DNA from: Megalobrama amblycephala
Taxonomy: Eukaryota; Chordata; Actinopteri; Cypriniformes; Xenocyprididae
Assembly: GCF_018812025.1 (NCBI RefSeq)
Contig: NC_063045.1
Location: 18,711,046-18,775,045 of the forward strand
Reading direction: 5' to 3'
DNA length: 64,000 bases
Shown here: positions 1-10,897 of the stretch, piece after piece
Position numbering within the stretch: position 1 is the stretch's first letter
How the letters are laid out: each line of letters starts with the position of its first letter
Position numbers and translations under genes: made by a program
The notes under the pieces: model-generated
The model's database searches: none
The model's input: the letters and a program-made list of their open reading frames with translations, nothing else
What the model was told of the DNA's origin: nothing

Positions 1-155
1 CATGGACAAACATATACGCACATCAAAATCACCACACCAGAAACTCACCAGAAGACAAGCTTCACAGGCAGAATTAAGCTGATCCAAAGGGACCAAAGAA
101 GTGTTTAATATCAATACAATATTGTTGTCCAAACCGTGGAGAAATGAGCAATCAG

Positions 156-790
156 CAGCTTAAGAAGTAGTACTCTGTCAAACTTTACATGTAGCCTTGC
201 TAGCTAAATGATAGCTGGATATATACATACAGGAAGTTGAGACAACAAAAACATAAGTGTCTAATTCAAGAACTTAAGTTCATATTTTAAGGACTCAAGA
301 TGCTGACTTTTAATTTAAAATCACTTCATAAGAACAAATAAACTGAAGACACAGTAAGTTGCACATAATGGAGAAGCTAAATGCTAAAAGGAGCTGAATG
401 CTACACAGTCACAGTGTATGCCTGCAACTCTGTATGCATTAACCATCACATTGTTGGCTGAATTGTGAAGAATGTGTGAAATAATGAGCTTTATCTAGCA
501 AGTAAACAGCTTAAGAAGTAGATTTTGCCAAACTTTTCATTTAGCCTTGCTGGCTAAATGGTAGCTGCTTATACAAGAGGTGGACACAATAAGAAAAACA
601 AGTTATCTAATGCAAGAGGTTATGTCCATGTTTCATATACTCCAGATGTTGCCTTTTAAATTTAAAATCACTTTACGAACAATTTGCATGCACTGAAGAT
701 ATAATATGTTGCACAAATGGAGAAGCTAAACGCTAACAGAAGCTAATGCTACACTGTCACAGTGTATGCCTGCTGCATTGTATTTTTAAT
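156..790. repeat. tandem direct duplication, 351-bp period
   Basis: Two diverged copies lie head to tail: the run cagcttaagaagtag at 156 recurs at 507, the stretch tagccttgctagctaaatg recurs as tagccttgctggctaaatg, and ggagaagctaa..gctacac..tcacagtgtatgcctgc occurs in both. The second copy is clearly diverged. Origin unknown; not recognised as a known element. Confidence 0.8.
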
Positions 791-929
791 CATTTTTGTT
801 GCAAAAATAGATTAATTTTAATATCCTAATCCACACATACCACTTGTTTTTCATGCTAATCTGTCATTTTTAACATTGACACTTTAACACCACCATGTGA
901 AACTCAAATGAAATGCATCCAAACAGCTG

Positions 930-1006
930 TTTTGTCAATTATTTTTTGCATCTTGCACTTTGGACCAGATGCTTTTTGAGCAAGATGCAAAAAATAATTG
1001 ACAAAA
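930..1006. repeat. perfect 27-bp inverted repeat with 23-nt loop
   Basis: Positions 930-956 and 980-1006 are exact reverse complements (27/27); the ends read TTTTGTCAATT.. and ..AATTGACAAAA. The stem would form a stable hairpin in DNA or RNA. It may be the end of a fold-back element or a locally copied inversion. Confidence 0.85.
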
Positions 1007-2130
1007 TACATCCTGTATAGATTTAATGAGCAATTCTTATTTCTTATGGAATGATTCTGTGTTATTCGTGAAGGTTGGCAGCTCTAACCTTGTGTAACCT
1101 GAACTTAACGTGTCTTACTCATGGACACAATACTGAAAAGTCATGTACAGTATTTCCCCCTGTAAGGTTCAAATCCACCTCCCTTCAGTTTCCAATCTGG
1201 ATCTTCAACCACTGTATCACTTAAACTGGACCTAACCAGTTGGAAAGTCACTGGTCCTATCCTACTCATCATCTCCTAAATACAGCACTCAAAACAGACT
1301 CAATTTCACACTACAAGATTTTACAAGAAGTGCTCGCCGGATGGCATCTAGGAACAGAGCCGGTCAAAGGACCGGTGGCGGACAAGAATGAAAAAGAGAT
1401 TTGGAGACGCCGCACTGCCCGTACAGCATATTGAGGACCATTAAAGTAGAAAGAGATTAGAGCTGCGGTGTGACGATGAGAAAGTCTGCCAGCTCAGTCT
1501 GAGGGAATGAGATCTGGTACTGGGATGCTGTGATGAGAATGCCTCATGGGATGGCTACAGTTTTTTTTTAAATAATATGTTTCTGCATGTCACTTCCTAA
1601 GACACTGGCTATGTTCGGAATAGAATAATAGCGTAAATTGCGCAATAGCACTACATGTATGCGCAATGATGAATGGTTCAAACAGTATATAGTAGTCACA
1701 TGACCTCACCATGCTGCAATTCAGCTGGCTATCGTAATGGAAATAAATTACCCCATGTCATCTTTAATATATTGCATTGTGTGATACAATATTTAATATT
1801 AAAAATACTACTACTACTAATAAAATAATAATTTTGATATAGTTAAGTATACTAAAATACACATTAAATTGACAGCCGTAATCCACACTGTATTCCATGA
1901 ATACACATATATACACATTTTTTTTTTTGTAATTTATCGTACAACTGTATAATGGATAGGGCTGTCAATTTAAGCAAATATTAATTATTATTATTAATGT
2001 TTTTATTAAATGAAATATCTATGTATTCAAGCCTTATTTATTCTCTAATTATTCAACCACTTTTTCTTTTTAATTCATAATTAATAATTCATAATAATAA
2101 TTATGACAATTATACCAAATAACAGTCCCA
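1007..2130. other. intron sequence without recognised features
   Basis: Part of the intron after window exon 25. Sequence becomes AT-rich from about 1740 on, with short poly-T and TTA runs. No gene, RNA gene or clear transposon end was seen. Confidence 0.5.
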
Positions 2131-2588
2131 ATATGTGACCCTGGACCACAAAACCAGTCATAAGGGTCCGTTTTTTAAAATTTATACAAGAAATTTTGAA
2201 ATTTATCCCAATTTTGCATTATGTATATATTTATGTACATTTCCATTGATGTATATTTTGTTAGGATAGGACAATATTTGGTCGAGATACAACTATTTGA
2301 AAATCTGGCATCTGAGGGTGCAAAAAAATATTGAGAAAATTGCCTTTAAAGTTGTCCAAATGAAGTCCTTAGCAATGCATATCCACTCACAAAAATTTAT
2401 TTTTTTACATATTTACATTAGGAAATTTACAAAATACCTTCATGGAACATGATCTTTACTTAACATCATAATGATTTTTGGCATAAAATAAAAATCGATA
2501 ATTTTGACCCATTCAATGCAATTGTTGGCTATTGCTACAAATATACCCGTGCAAGTTATGACCGGTTTTGTGATCCAGCATCACATAT
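2131..2588. mobile_element. small non-autonomous DNA element with TIRs
   Basis: The ends are imperfect inverted repeats: AATATGTGACCCTGGACCAC on the left and GATCCAGCATCACATATT on the right, each followed inward by an AAAACC/GGTTTT block. The interior has no coding potential. From memory this is an abundant dispersed repeat of fish genomes; the superfamily was not determined. Confidence 0.75.
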
Positions 2589-2723
2589 TAGGTTATGCAG
2601 GTATTTATACTATATGCTGGGGAAATAGTAGACTAGTATGGTAGTATGCAATTTCGAACATAGCCAGTGACAAATGGACATACAGTTTAGCTGCATGTTT
2701 TGGCTCGATCAGCAGACTCTCAC

Positions 2724-2841
2724 CTTTAGCCTGCTCTTCATCCTCCCTCTCTTCCTCTTCCTCCTCCTCCTGCACTTGGCTGGGGGGTCTGTAAGGCGGG
2801 GGGAGGCGCATGGGTGGAGGGACACTGGTCTGTCCTGCTTT
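2724..2841 (-). CDS. patj: patj window exon 25: Pro-rich and acidic linker before PDZ7
   Basis: 118 nt, phase 0 to 1, local residues 1092-1130 plus one base. KAGQTSVPPPMRLPPPYRPP resembles human TAPPPMKLPPPYKAL and contains a PPPY motif (WW-domain ligand type). A run of seven Glu then REDEEQAK follows. Donor AAAG/GTGAGA. The acceptor is a tandem AAGCAG: use of the upstream AAG would add one Gln (start 2844). The next exon, with PDZ7, must lie below position 1. Confidence 0.9.
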
Positions 2842-3570
2842 CTGCTTGAAGAGAAAAGAAGAGACTGTATGTGAGAGAGAGAGAGAGCGCGATTAATGCA
2901 GCACACTGTGGAAAGACACTACAAAGGACACAGGCAAACAAATAAACAGTGACAGATGAATATGAATGAATGCTGCTGGGAGAACTGTAGACAGAGAAAG
3001 ACGCAATGATTTTAAAGAAATAGTTCACCAAAAAATGAAAAGTCTGCCATCATTTACTCATCTTTGTATTGCTGCGTACAAAAGAATCCTTCTTTTGAAT
3101 CAGATCTTTTCAATTAAATCCAGTTCACAAAACCCATCCATTGATTTGCTTACAAATCAGACTAATTCAGTTCTTAAATAATGACTTCAGTTTACATCCG
3201 TTTCTCCCACAAAGCTACTTCAGAAGACTTTTAAAAAAGTGCATAAGTCATATGGATCCCTTTTACGCTATTTCTATAAAGCTTTTCTATTAAATTTTGA
3301 ATTTTTAACTATTCCTCAAAAGGCAGAGCAAACCCACTTAGAAACCCCAACAAAGCATGAATAAGAGAGAACGATGATAAGAGCATGAGGAAAGCTGTAA
3401 ATGGAAGCGGGTAGAAATTAGGCGAGGGGCTATTACGAGAAGTGGTTTTGTAAAACTGCCATTGTTGGAGAAAAGCCTCAGGAAATATGTGGAAAGTCAC
3501 CGCAGAAGTTATCATCAACATCTCAATACAAGGCACTTCAACTCACACTGTTCTATAGATTCTCAACAAA
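2842..3570. other. intron: short GA run, fragment of TTAGTTCACC repeat, unique sequence
   Basis: 2876-2889 is a GA repeat. From about 3012 (TTTAAAGAAATAGTTCACC) to about 3290 runs a one-sided fragment of the TTAA-flanked GGTTAGTTCACCC family seen elsewhere in the window. 3300-3570 shows nothing recognisable. Confidence 0.55.
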
Positions 3571-3578
3571 CTATTTAT

Positions 3579-5456
3579 TAGGGATGCAACCATGTTTCAC
3601 AAGGATACTTGCCTATACAGGCATTTTGGCATAATTTTGAGTGAATTTGTACGTACAACTGCAAGAAGACATGAAAGAGAACTCGATTTAATAGGCTATT
3701 CATGCGCTGTCTGAGAGGCAGCTTTCTGGGCGAGCGCTTCGGATGTTTGAAAACGTCATGTGATTACTGTACCACCTTCATGTAATAATGTAGGGAACCA
3801 CTCTTTATACATAAATCATGTAACAGGTCATGTTTTTACTTGCACATATAATTTAGTTTTAATTCAAAGGACGCATGTGTGCTGAGTGAACGATCAGCAA
3901 TCAAGAGCATGAAACAGAAGTGCACTCTCTCTCTCTTCATTTTCAGTTAATGTTAGTAATATGCTCATCATTTTACTTTCTATGCTATTGCCATATCCGA
4001 GCGAACTACAAACTTTCCAGCAATGTCTGTGAAAAGAGGGATGTGCGCTCGACAAGCTCACGCGTCTGTCCCTCTGCGCTGCGTTCTCTTATCAGCTCAA
4101 GCACAGCAGCTGTATAGGTGTAAATATTTCATCTATTTAACATTCTATTAATTTGATACATTTAATTCATAGACATCCTTCTCTGATATATCCATTCTGC
4201 TCTGTTTGCCCTGTTGTTTTTTTGTCACTAACACTGTACTGTACAGGCTGTGTGGTATCAGTTGTTGGTATCGGACAGGGGTGTGACGAGACAAGTAGCT
4301 CAAGAGACGAGACGAGACTCGAGATTGAGTTCACGAGACGAGACAAGATTTTTAAACACTATTTTTAAGAAATCTTCAATGGCGAAATACATGACTAGAA
4401 AAAAGGTGTATTTGAAATGTTTTAACTAATCATCTTGTAATGAATGTCATTTCAGTTCTACTTTCTGAGTATGAATTATCATATGCATTGAAAGACAACA
4501 ATACTCAAGTACTGTAAAAGGTTTTGACACTAACTCAACTGACTGACTTCTCTTCTGTATGATTTCACATGAGTCTCTTCAGACCTTACTGTACATGATT
4601 TATGAGCTTCGACAACTTTTGACCTCCTAACTGAACTCATTTCCACAAACTGATCATAGAAATAAAACAGTATAAATAAAAATGGTAACACTTTACAATA
4701 AGGTCTCATTTATTAACATTAATGTATTAACTAACCAACTAACAATGAGTAATATATTTGCTACAGCATTTATTAATCTTTATGTTAGTTAATAGTCATT
4801 CATTGTTAGTTCATGATAGTTCACAGTGCATTAACTAATGTTAACAAATGAAACCTTATTGTTTGTGCTTAGTAAGATGAAGAGAAAACTGTTATTCATT
4901 TTTATGGTAACACTTTACAATAAGTGCAACCATAATCGCAATCTCTCAATATTCAAAGCAAAATAACACCAATTTTTTCTTTGATACAGAGCTAAGAGAT
5001 GGTTACAACTACACTGCCCAGCCTAAAATAGCTTTCATATTGAGAGATATCTGTATTCATCAGGGAGCTGCTTTAAAAATGCGGGGTATTGAAATCGCGT
5101 TTGAATGCGCGCGCGTTTACTTTCACTTTCAACGGTCGCGCGTACTCTGTGAATATGGAGCGGCGGCGACCGTTATCCAACTGAATTAAATGTTTTTTAT
5201 TTAAATACAAAGCAAAATGAAAGTGGAGGCGTAATGTAAATGTAGAGGTGGCATATTCTTTCCTAATCATCCTAACACTCTGTCATGGCAATATCACGAG
5301 ACTATTTTTCGCCTCGACGAAAAATCTCGTCACATTTTAGTCTCGCAGGATCTCGTCACACCCCTAGTATCAGAGCATTTTAAGCATTTTATCGGAGTGT
5401 GAGTGCACAAGCGCAGTATTGGACCCTATACCAATACTAGTATCGGTGCATCCCTA
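3579..5456. mobile_element. outer hAT-like element, interrupted by a second element
   Basis: The ends are TAGGGATGCAAC.. and ..GGTGCATCCCTA. The flanking 8-mers CTATTTAT (3571-3578) and CTATTTAC (5457-5464) match 7/8, the target duplication length expected of hAT transposons. Without the insertion at 4276-5366 it is about 0.78 kb and has no transposase frame, so it is non-autonomous. Confidence 0.8.
4276..5366. mobile_element. inner hAT-like element, copy 1 (about 1.09 kb)
   Basis: Ends CAGGGGTGTGACGAGA and TCTCGTCACACCCCTA are inverted repeats. Target duplications GTATCGGA (4268-4275) and GTATCAGA (5367-5374) match 7/8. It lies inside the outer hAT-like element. The interior includes a TAACACTTTACAATAAGGT block and a CpG-rich stretch near 5100-5175. 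No transposase was seen. Copy 2, in inverted orientation, is at 58412-59485. Confidence 0.85.
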
Positions 5457-5519
5457 CTATTTACCGATTGTGGTTTTATTGGACCCCGAGTTCACTGGTC
5501 AATGGTCCATTCTTGTGGA

Positions 5520-5965
5520 CAGATGTGTTGCTATACTTTGATATAAAGTAGCTAGGGTGTTCTGAGAAGGTTTTTGAAAGTGTTGCTATGGTGTTGTTAG
5601 AATAGTCACTATGGGATTTGTAGGGTGATTTTGTAGGAGTAACTTTTTGCATGATGCTATGCGATTTGTAGGATGTTCTGAGTCATTTTAGCATGTCGCT
5701 ATACAATTTTTAAGATGTTCTGAGTGGTTTTTCCATGGTGCTATGTAGTTGCTAGGGTTTCTGATTCATTTGTAGCATATCTCTATACAATTTCTAGGGT
5801 GTTCAGAGTCATTTTTAACATCACTATGTAATTTCTAGAATGTTCAGAGTAGCTTTTGGTCCATTACTATGCAATTTCTAGGGTGTTCTGACTCATTTGT
5901 AACATGTCTCTATAAGATTTCTAGAATGTTCCGAGTGTTTTTTTTAAAGCATTTTTAGCATGTCT
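5520..5965. repeat. degenerate minisatellite, unit about 55-65 bp
   Basis: Imperfect tandem units share cores such as ctatacaatttctagggtgttc(a/t)gagtcattt and gcatgtcgctat. The wording resembles the gttgctatgcggttgctagggt minisatellite at 15.0 kb, suggesting a related but much older array. Confidence 0.7.
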
Positions 5966-6719
5966 CGAATAAGCCCAAACACAACATAAGACAATGCATA
6001 GATCACAGAGTAACATGACATGGCTAAAGCTATAGGACTTCCGGGATTCGATCACGTTGCGATCATAACACAGTGTTTTCCAACTTCATTTGAAATTTCA
6101 ACCAATGGAAACTGGATCCCAGTTTAAAGGTCCAAAGTGCAGTTTCAATGCAGCTTCAAAGTCCTCTAGATGGAAAGGGATCGTGTAGAAACTGCAATCT
6201 GGACCTTGAAACCATTAGTAAATTTTGAAGTCCACTATATGGAGCAAAATCCTGGAATGTTTTCCTCAAAAACCTTAATTTCTTTTTGACTGAAGAAAGA
6301 AAGACATAAACATTGGATGACATAGGGGTGAGTAAATGATCAGGAAATTTTAATTCTGAAGTGAACTAATCCTTTAATGCCCCTGCTGGCAATAAACATA
6401 AATGTGCAAAAAGTCATTTGGGTGTTATGGTTGGAGCTAGAAGGTCTAAACCCTAACCCTACCCACCTATTAGATCAACAGAGGTGGAAGCTAGACTAGG
6501 TCAAACTCAACCCATGATGTCCAGAGAGGGGAAGATCCGTGGATCCTCCTGATGATGAAAATCACATCATGCGGACAGTGCGCTAACCGCCGCGGGACAC
6601 GGATGCCCAAAGTATACTTTGGACTTTAGGGTTAGGGGTATGTTTAACAATACGTTGAATATACAAAATGTTGAACATACATGCAAAATAACACATTTAA
6701 TCAGTGACAACAGTGTCTA
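5966..6719. other. intron, mostly unrecognised; repeat-family end at 6255-6377
   Basis: 6255-6377 resembles the right end of the GGTTAGTTCACCC family (..GGGGTGAGTAAATGAT..GTGAACTAATCCTTTA). The rest has no clear feature. Confidence 0.45.
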
Positions 6720-7330
6720 ATCAAGGCTAACCATCTCTCAAAAGAGGTGCAGCTATTGTAGTTCACATAAGTCGCCTCTAACGGACCTATTAGCATTAAT
6801 CAGCTATTAGCGGTGATACAGAAGGATGCCATAATGTTTCACTGCTCCTGAGAGCCACACTTACTGCTGATTAATAGCTAATGAACGATGGAAGAATGAT
6901 ATCGAGGGAGAAAGACCGCTAATGTGTGCAAGAGCTGTGAATACAGGTATAAGCAGCCTCGGCTAATTTTGCTATGTTGGCAAACAAACAATTTTACACA
7001 CAATATATGGGAAAATCTTTGTTTATAACATACTATGAACATTAATTCTTCTATTTAGTCTGTTGCAGTTCCCTTTTCAAATCCAAATTTACATTTTCTT
7101 TTGGAACATAGCATCAGAAATGGAAAGCAGCAAGAGTTTTTCTTCAGAAACGAGCTGAAAAGTTAATTAAATTTGCTGGGTGTAATTAGAGGGCCCCACA
7201 TTCTGATTGCGGTGAATAATCACGTAGCCTCGGGAACTGAATGAAACTAATGGTTGAAGGAGCAATTAGGCAAATTACTGTAATTTCAAATTAATTGCTA
7301 GAAAAAAAACAGTTTTAATCAAAACACAGC
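6720..7330. other. non-repetitive interval rich in TAAT/ATTA motifs (candidate conserved element)
   Basis: About 600 bp without recognisable transposon sequence and with many homeodomain-type cores (attagcattaatcagctattag; gctgattaatagctaatg; gttaattaaatttg; caattaggcaaattac; caaattaattgc). The composition differs from the neighbouring repeats. Regulatory function is only inferred. Confidence 0.35.
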
Positions 7331-7970
7331 GACTCTAGAGGTATCTAGAAGATTTCAAATTGGGATTCTTCTGCAGATCTCCCGGGAAGAGACACCATTT
7401 CTTAGAAACATGGGTTTGCTTGCGCATATTTGTCCTCTTTTCCTTTATTATTTCTCTTGATTCTTGGATGCGGCGAGGGTTATAACAGATTGTGATAGGT
7501 TGTGCTTTAATGTGAGTGGAAATCAGCATTAGACAGTTACACTAGTGGACACAAAGACATCTTGAAAAGGACACATAATAAATACAGCATTCAGCTTCTT
7601 TGCAAAGAGACTCAGAGTGTGATCATTACAGGCAGCGGAAACATAATAATGGATCATTAAGAACACTGCAGTTCCAGTGAGAATCATTGCCGTGAATGCT
7701 GCCGATTTGAGCTCTAGCATAGACAGCTAATGTTATGTGTTCAGATAAAAAAAATACAGTCCAGAAGCCTGAGACCAGGAATTCAAAATCTTAATTAAAC
7801 TTGGAAATATTTTTTTTAATCTGATATCATTATTATTTTAATCAGATATTAAATAAAAAAAAAAATCAAAATACATTCACTTGTCTAAAATGTTGGACCC
7901 AATTATATATTTGTGTCCTTGCCTTTCAATTTGACTTTAGATAAGTATTACATATATTATACATATTATA
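7331..7970. other. intron sequence, nothing recognised apart from a short duplicated block
   Basis: 7682-7741 is similar to 9785-9846 (shared gctgccgatttgag and ttatgtgtt). 7760-7980 is AT-rich. No gene evidence. Confidence 0.45.
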
Positions 7971-7974
7971 TCTA

Positions 7975-9112
7975 TTTTGGGACGCCTGCCTTTACGTGCA
8001 CATGATCTTTAATGACATCCCATTCTTAATCCGTAGGGTTTAATATGGAGTTGGCCCACCCTTTGCAGCTATAACAACCTCAACTCTTCTGGGAAGGCTT
8101 TTCACAAGGTTTAGGAGTGTGTTTATGGGAATTTTTGACCATTCTTCTAGAAGCGCATTTGTGAGGTCAGGCAGTGATGTTGATGAGAAGGTCTGGCTCA
8201 CAGTCTCCGCTCTAATTCATCCCAAAGGTGTTCTATCGGATTGAGGTCAGGACTCTGTGCAGGCCAGTCAAGTTCCTCCACACCAAACTCGCTCATCCAT
8301 GTCTTTATGGACCTTGCTTTGTGCACTGGTACGCAGTCATGTTGGTACAGGAAGGGGCCATCCCCAAACTGCTCCCACAAAGTTGGGAGCATGAAATTGT
8401 CCAAAATGTCTTGGTATGCTGAAGCATTAAGAGTTCCTTTTTCACTGGATTTGGCAAAGCCCAACCCCTGAAAAACAACCCCACACCATAATCCCCCCTC
8501 CACCAAACTTTACACTTGGCACAATGCAGTCAGGCAAGTACCGTTCTCCTGGCACCCGCCAAACCCAGACTCGTCCATCGGATTGCCAGACAGAGAAGCG
8601 TGATTCGTCACTCCAGAGAACATGTCTCCACTGCTCTAGAGTCCAGTGGTGGCGTGCTTTCGTGCTTTATGCCACTGCATCCGGCGCTTTGCATTGCACT
8701 TGGTGATGTAAGGCTTGGATGCAGCTGCTCGGCCATGGAAACACATTCCATGAAACTCTCTACGCACTGTTCTTGAGCTAATCTGAAGGCCACACGAAGT
8801 TTGGGGGTCTGTAGCTATTGACTCTGCAGAAAGTTGGCTACTTCTGCGCAGTGTGTGCCTCAGCATGCGCTGACCCCGCTCTGTGATTTTACGTGGCCTA
8901 CCACTTCGTGGCTGAGTTGCTGTTGTTCCCAATTGCTTCCACTTTGTTATGATACCACTAACAGTTGACCATGGAATATTTAGTAGTGAGGAAATTCCAC
9001 GAATGGATTTATCCATTGGCAACCTATCACGGTACCACGCTTGAATTCACTGAGCTCCTGAGAGTGACCCATTCTTTCACAAATGTTTGTAGAAGCAGTC
9101 TTCAGTTTTATT
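7975..9112 (-). mobile_element. Tc1-like transposon remnant with broken transposase
   Basis: The minus strand encodes Tc1/mariner transposase in pieces. The N-terminal HTH region is at 8636-9022 (KSIRGISSLLNIPWSTVSGI; GRPRKITERGQRMLRH). The catalytic C-terminal part is at 8198-8506, with FLYQHDCVPVHKA and WPAQSPDLNPIEHLWDELER, the usual second Asp/Glu region. Frameshifts and a stop separate them, so it is dead. The 5' end stops at the TA microsatellite at 9113 and no terminal repeat remains there; the 3' end is not sharply defined. Confidence 0.9.

Positions 9113-9197
<85 letters not shown>
9113..9197. repeat. (TA)n microsatellite between two Tc1 remnants
   Basis: About 40 uninterrupted AT units. 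Both neighbouring Tc1-like remnants end at this tract. Confidence 0.95.
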
Positions 9198-9201
<4 letters not shown>

Positions 9202-9775
9202 TACAGGGATAGTACAGGGATATCCTGGATGAAAACCTTCTCCAGAGTGCTCAGGACCTCAGACTGGGCCGAAGGTTTACCTTCCAACAAGACAATGACC
9301 CTAAGCACACAGCTAAAATAATGAAGGAGTGGCTTCACAACAACTCCGTGACTGTTCTTGAATGGGCCAGCCAGAGCCCTGACTTAAGGTAGGCTGTCCA
9401 CCAACGTTTACCATCCAACCTGACAGAACTGGAGAGGATCTGCAAGGAGGAATGGCAGAGGATCCCCAAATCCAGGTATGATAAACTTGTTGCATCTTTC
9501 CCAAAAAGACTCATGGCTGTATTAGATCAAAAGGGTGCTTATACTAAATACTGAGCAAAGGGTCTGAATACTTAGGACCATGTGATATTTCAGTTTTTCT
9601 TTTTTAATAAATCTGCAAAAATGTCAACAATTCTGTGTTTTTCTGTCAATATGGGGTGCTGTGTGTATATTAATGAGGAAAAAAAAATGAACTTAAATGA
9701 TTTTAGCAAATGGCTGCAGTATAACAAAGAGTGAAAAATTTAAGGGGGTCTGAATACTTTCCGTACCCACTGTAT
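9198..9775 (+). mobile_element. 3' half of a second Tc1-like transposon
   Basis: The plus strand encodes the transposase C-terminal region ([20 protein letters not shown], then [15 protein letters not shown] and EWASQSPDL) with an early stop. The end reads GGGGGTCTGAATACTTTCCG followed by TACCCACTGTA, the typical 3' terminus of a fish Tc1 family. The 5' half is missing beyond the TA tract. Confidence 0.9.
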
Positions 9776-10236
9776 ATATATCCAAATCATACTGCAGTGA
9801 ACGCTGCCGATTTGAGATTTATGGTAAACAGCAAATATTATGTGTTAGGGGTACACATACTCATCCTACAAATTTTTGGTACGTGTCTTACGGTTCGGTA
9901 CGGATGTGTACACAATGAATACAGCACTGTAGCCTAACCACTGTTAATCACAAATATTCGCAATAAGCTCTGTGTTTCGTTACTTTCGAACCAAAGTGTC
10001 ATCTAACTTAAGAACACTTTGTTACTTAAGAAACAAAGTGTCATCTTTCAAATTGTCCATTTTATCACAAAGTTTAAACAATAAATGCCGTTCAGTTCAA
10101 GTGGCAGTGAGGAGCATGAGTGAATGCAATCATCTCTTCCAATTACTAGTTACAGAATGCACATGAATGAAAATCTGAAGGTATGTTGAAAGATACTGTA
10201 CAACTTAATGAAATATTTCATATCTGTGTGTAATCG
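9776..10236. other. intron sequence with duplicated block and possible old hAT end
   Basis: 9785-9846 repeats 7682-7741. 9846-9915 (taggggtacacatactc..ggttcggtacggatgtgtac) looks like a degenerate hAT-type end, unproven. The rest is unrecognised. Confidence 0.4.
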
Positions 10237-10680
10237 GTCAAAAGTTTGGAATCATTAACATCTCTTTTGGCCACCAAGGCTGCATATATTTAATCAAAAA
10301 TATAGTAAAATGTAATTTATTCCTGTGATGATAAAGCTGATTTTTCAGCATCATCACTCCAGTCTTCAGTGTCACATGATCCTTCAGAAATCATTTTGAT
10401 TTCATTTTGAATGATTTGCTGTTTAATTATTATTAATTGTTACTGGTGTTCAGTTATTAATAATGGATGATAATGAAAATTCAGCTTTGCCATCACAGGA
10501 ATAAATTATATTTTAAAATCTATTGAAATAGAAAGCAGATATTTTAAATGTAAATAATATTTCACATTATTACAGTTTTTAATGTATTTTAGATCAAATA
10601 AATGTATAAATAAGAATATAATAATTAGTCGCATTCATTTTGATCTTATCATCTTTTAATAATTACATGCACAAAAAATT
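10237..10680. mobile_element. fold-back repeat of the AAAGTTTGG family, copy 1
   Basis: It begins tcaaaagtttggaatcatta and shares with the 28.3-29.2 kb element the blocks aaggctgcatatatttaat, aatttattcctgtgatg and cagtcttcagtgtcacatgatcc. The second half is partly the inverted form of the first. Non-coding. Confidence 0.75.
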
Positions 10681-10769
10681 TACAGCCCTATTTGCCATAT
10701 CCCAGAGCTGAAGGTGAAATAGCCACAACTCAGAGGTGAGCTTGTGCAGAGCGCAGGCTTGTAACTCAC

Positions 10770-10829
10770 CTGGGCGGCTTTCCTCTTAGCCTTGTGCTGT
10801 CTAATGCTGGAGGCCGTCACCGAAGCAGG
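10770..10829 (-). CDS. patj: patj window exon 24: short basic linker exon
   Basis: 60 nt, 20 codons, phase 0 to 0, local residues 1072-1091: PASVTASSIRQHKAKRKAAQ. It corresponds loosely to human TQEKKEKRQG. The acceptor is TTCACAG/CCTGCT with a TG repeat of about 58 bp where a polypyrimidine tract would normally sit (the CA repeat at 10835-10892 on the plus strand). Donor CAG/GTGAGT is strong. Symmetric exon: skipping it keeps the frame. Confidence 0.8.
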
Positions 10830-10834
10830 CTGTG

Positions 10835-10852
10835 AACACACACACATATACA

Positions 10853-10892
<40 letters not shown>
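10835..10892. repeat. (CA)n microsatellite next to the acceptor of patj exon 24
   Basis: Interrupted CA repeat on the plus strand, so the patj pre-mRNA carries (UG)n ending 5 bases before the exon 24 boundary. See findings. Confidence 0.95.

Positions 10893-10897
<5 letters not shown>

Noticed and set aside
6440..6620. tRNA-like or SINE head (ggttagcgc-type word on the minus strand) and CCCTAACCCTA telomere-like word
   Set aside because: No A-box/B-box pair at proper spacing and no cloverleaf; the telomere-like run is only about two units.
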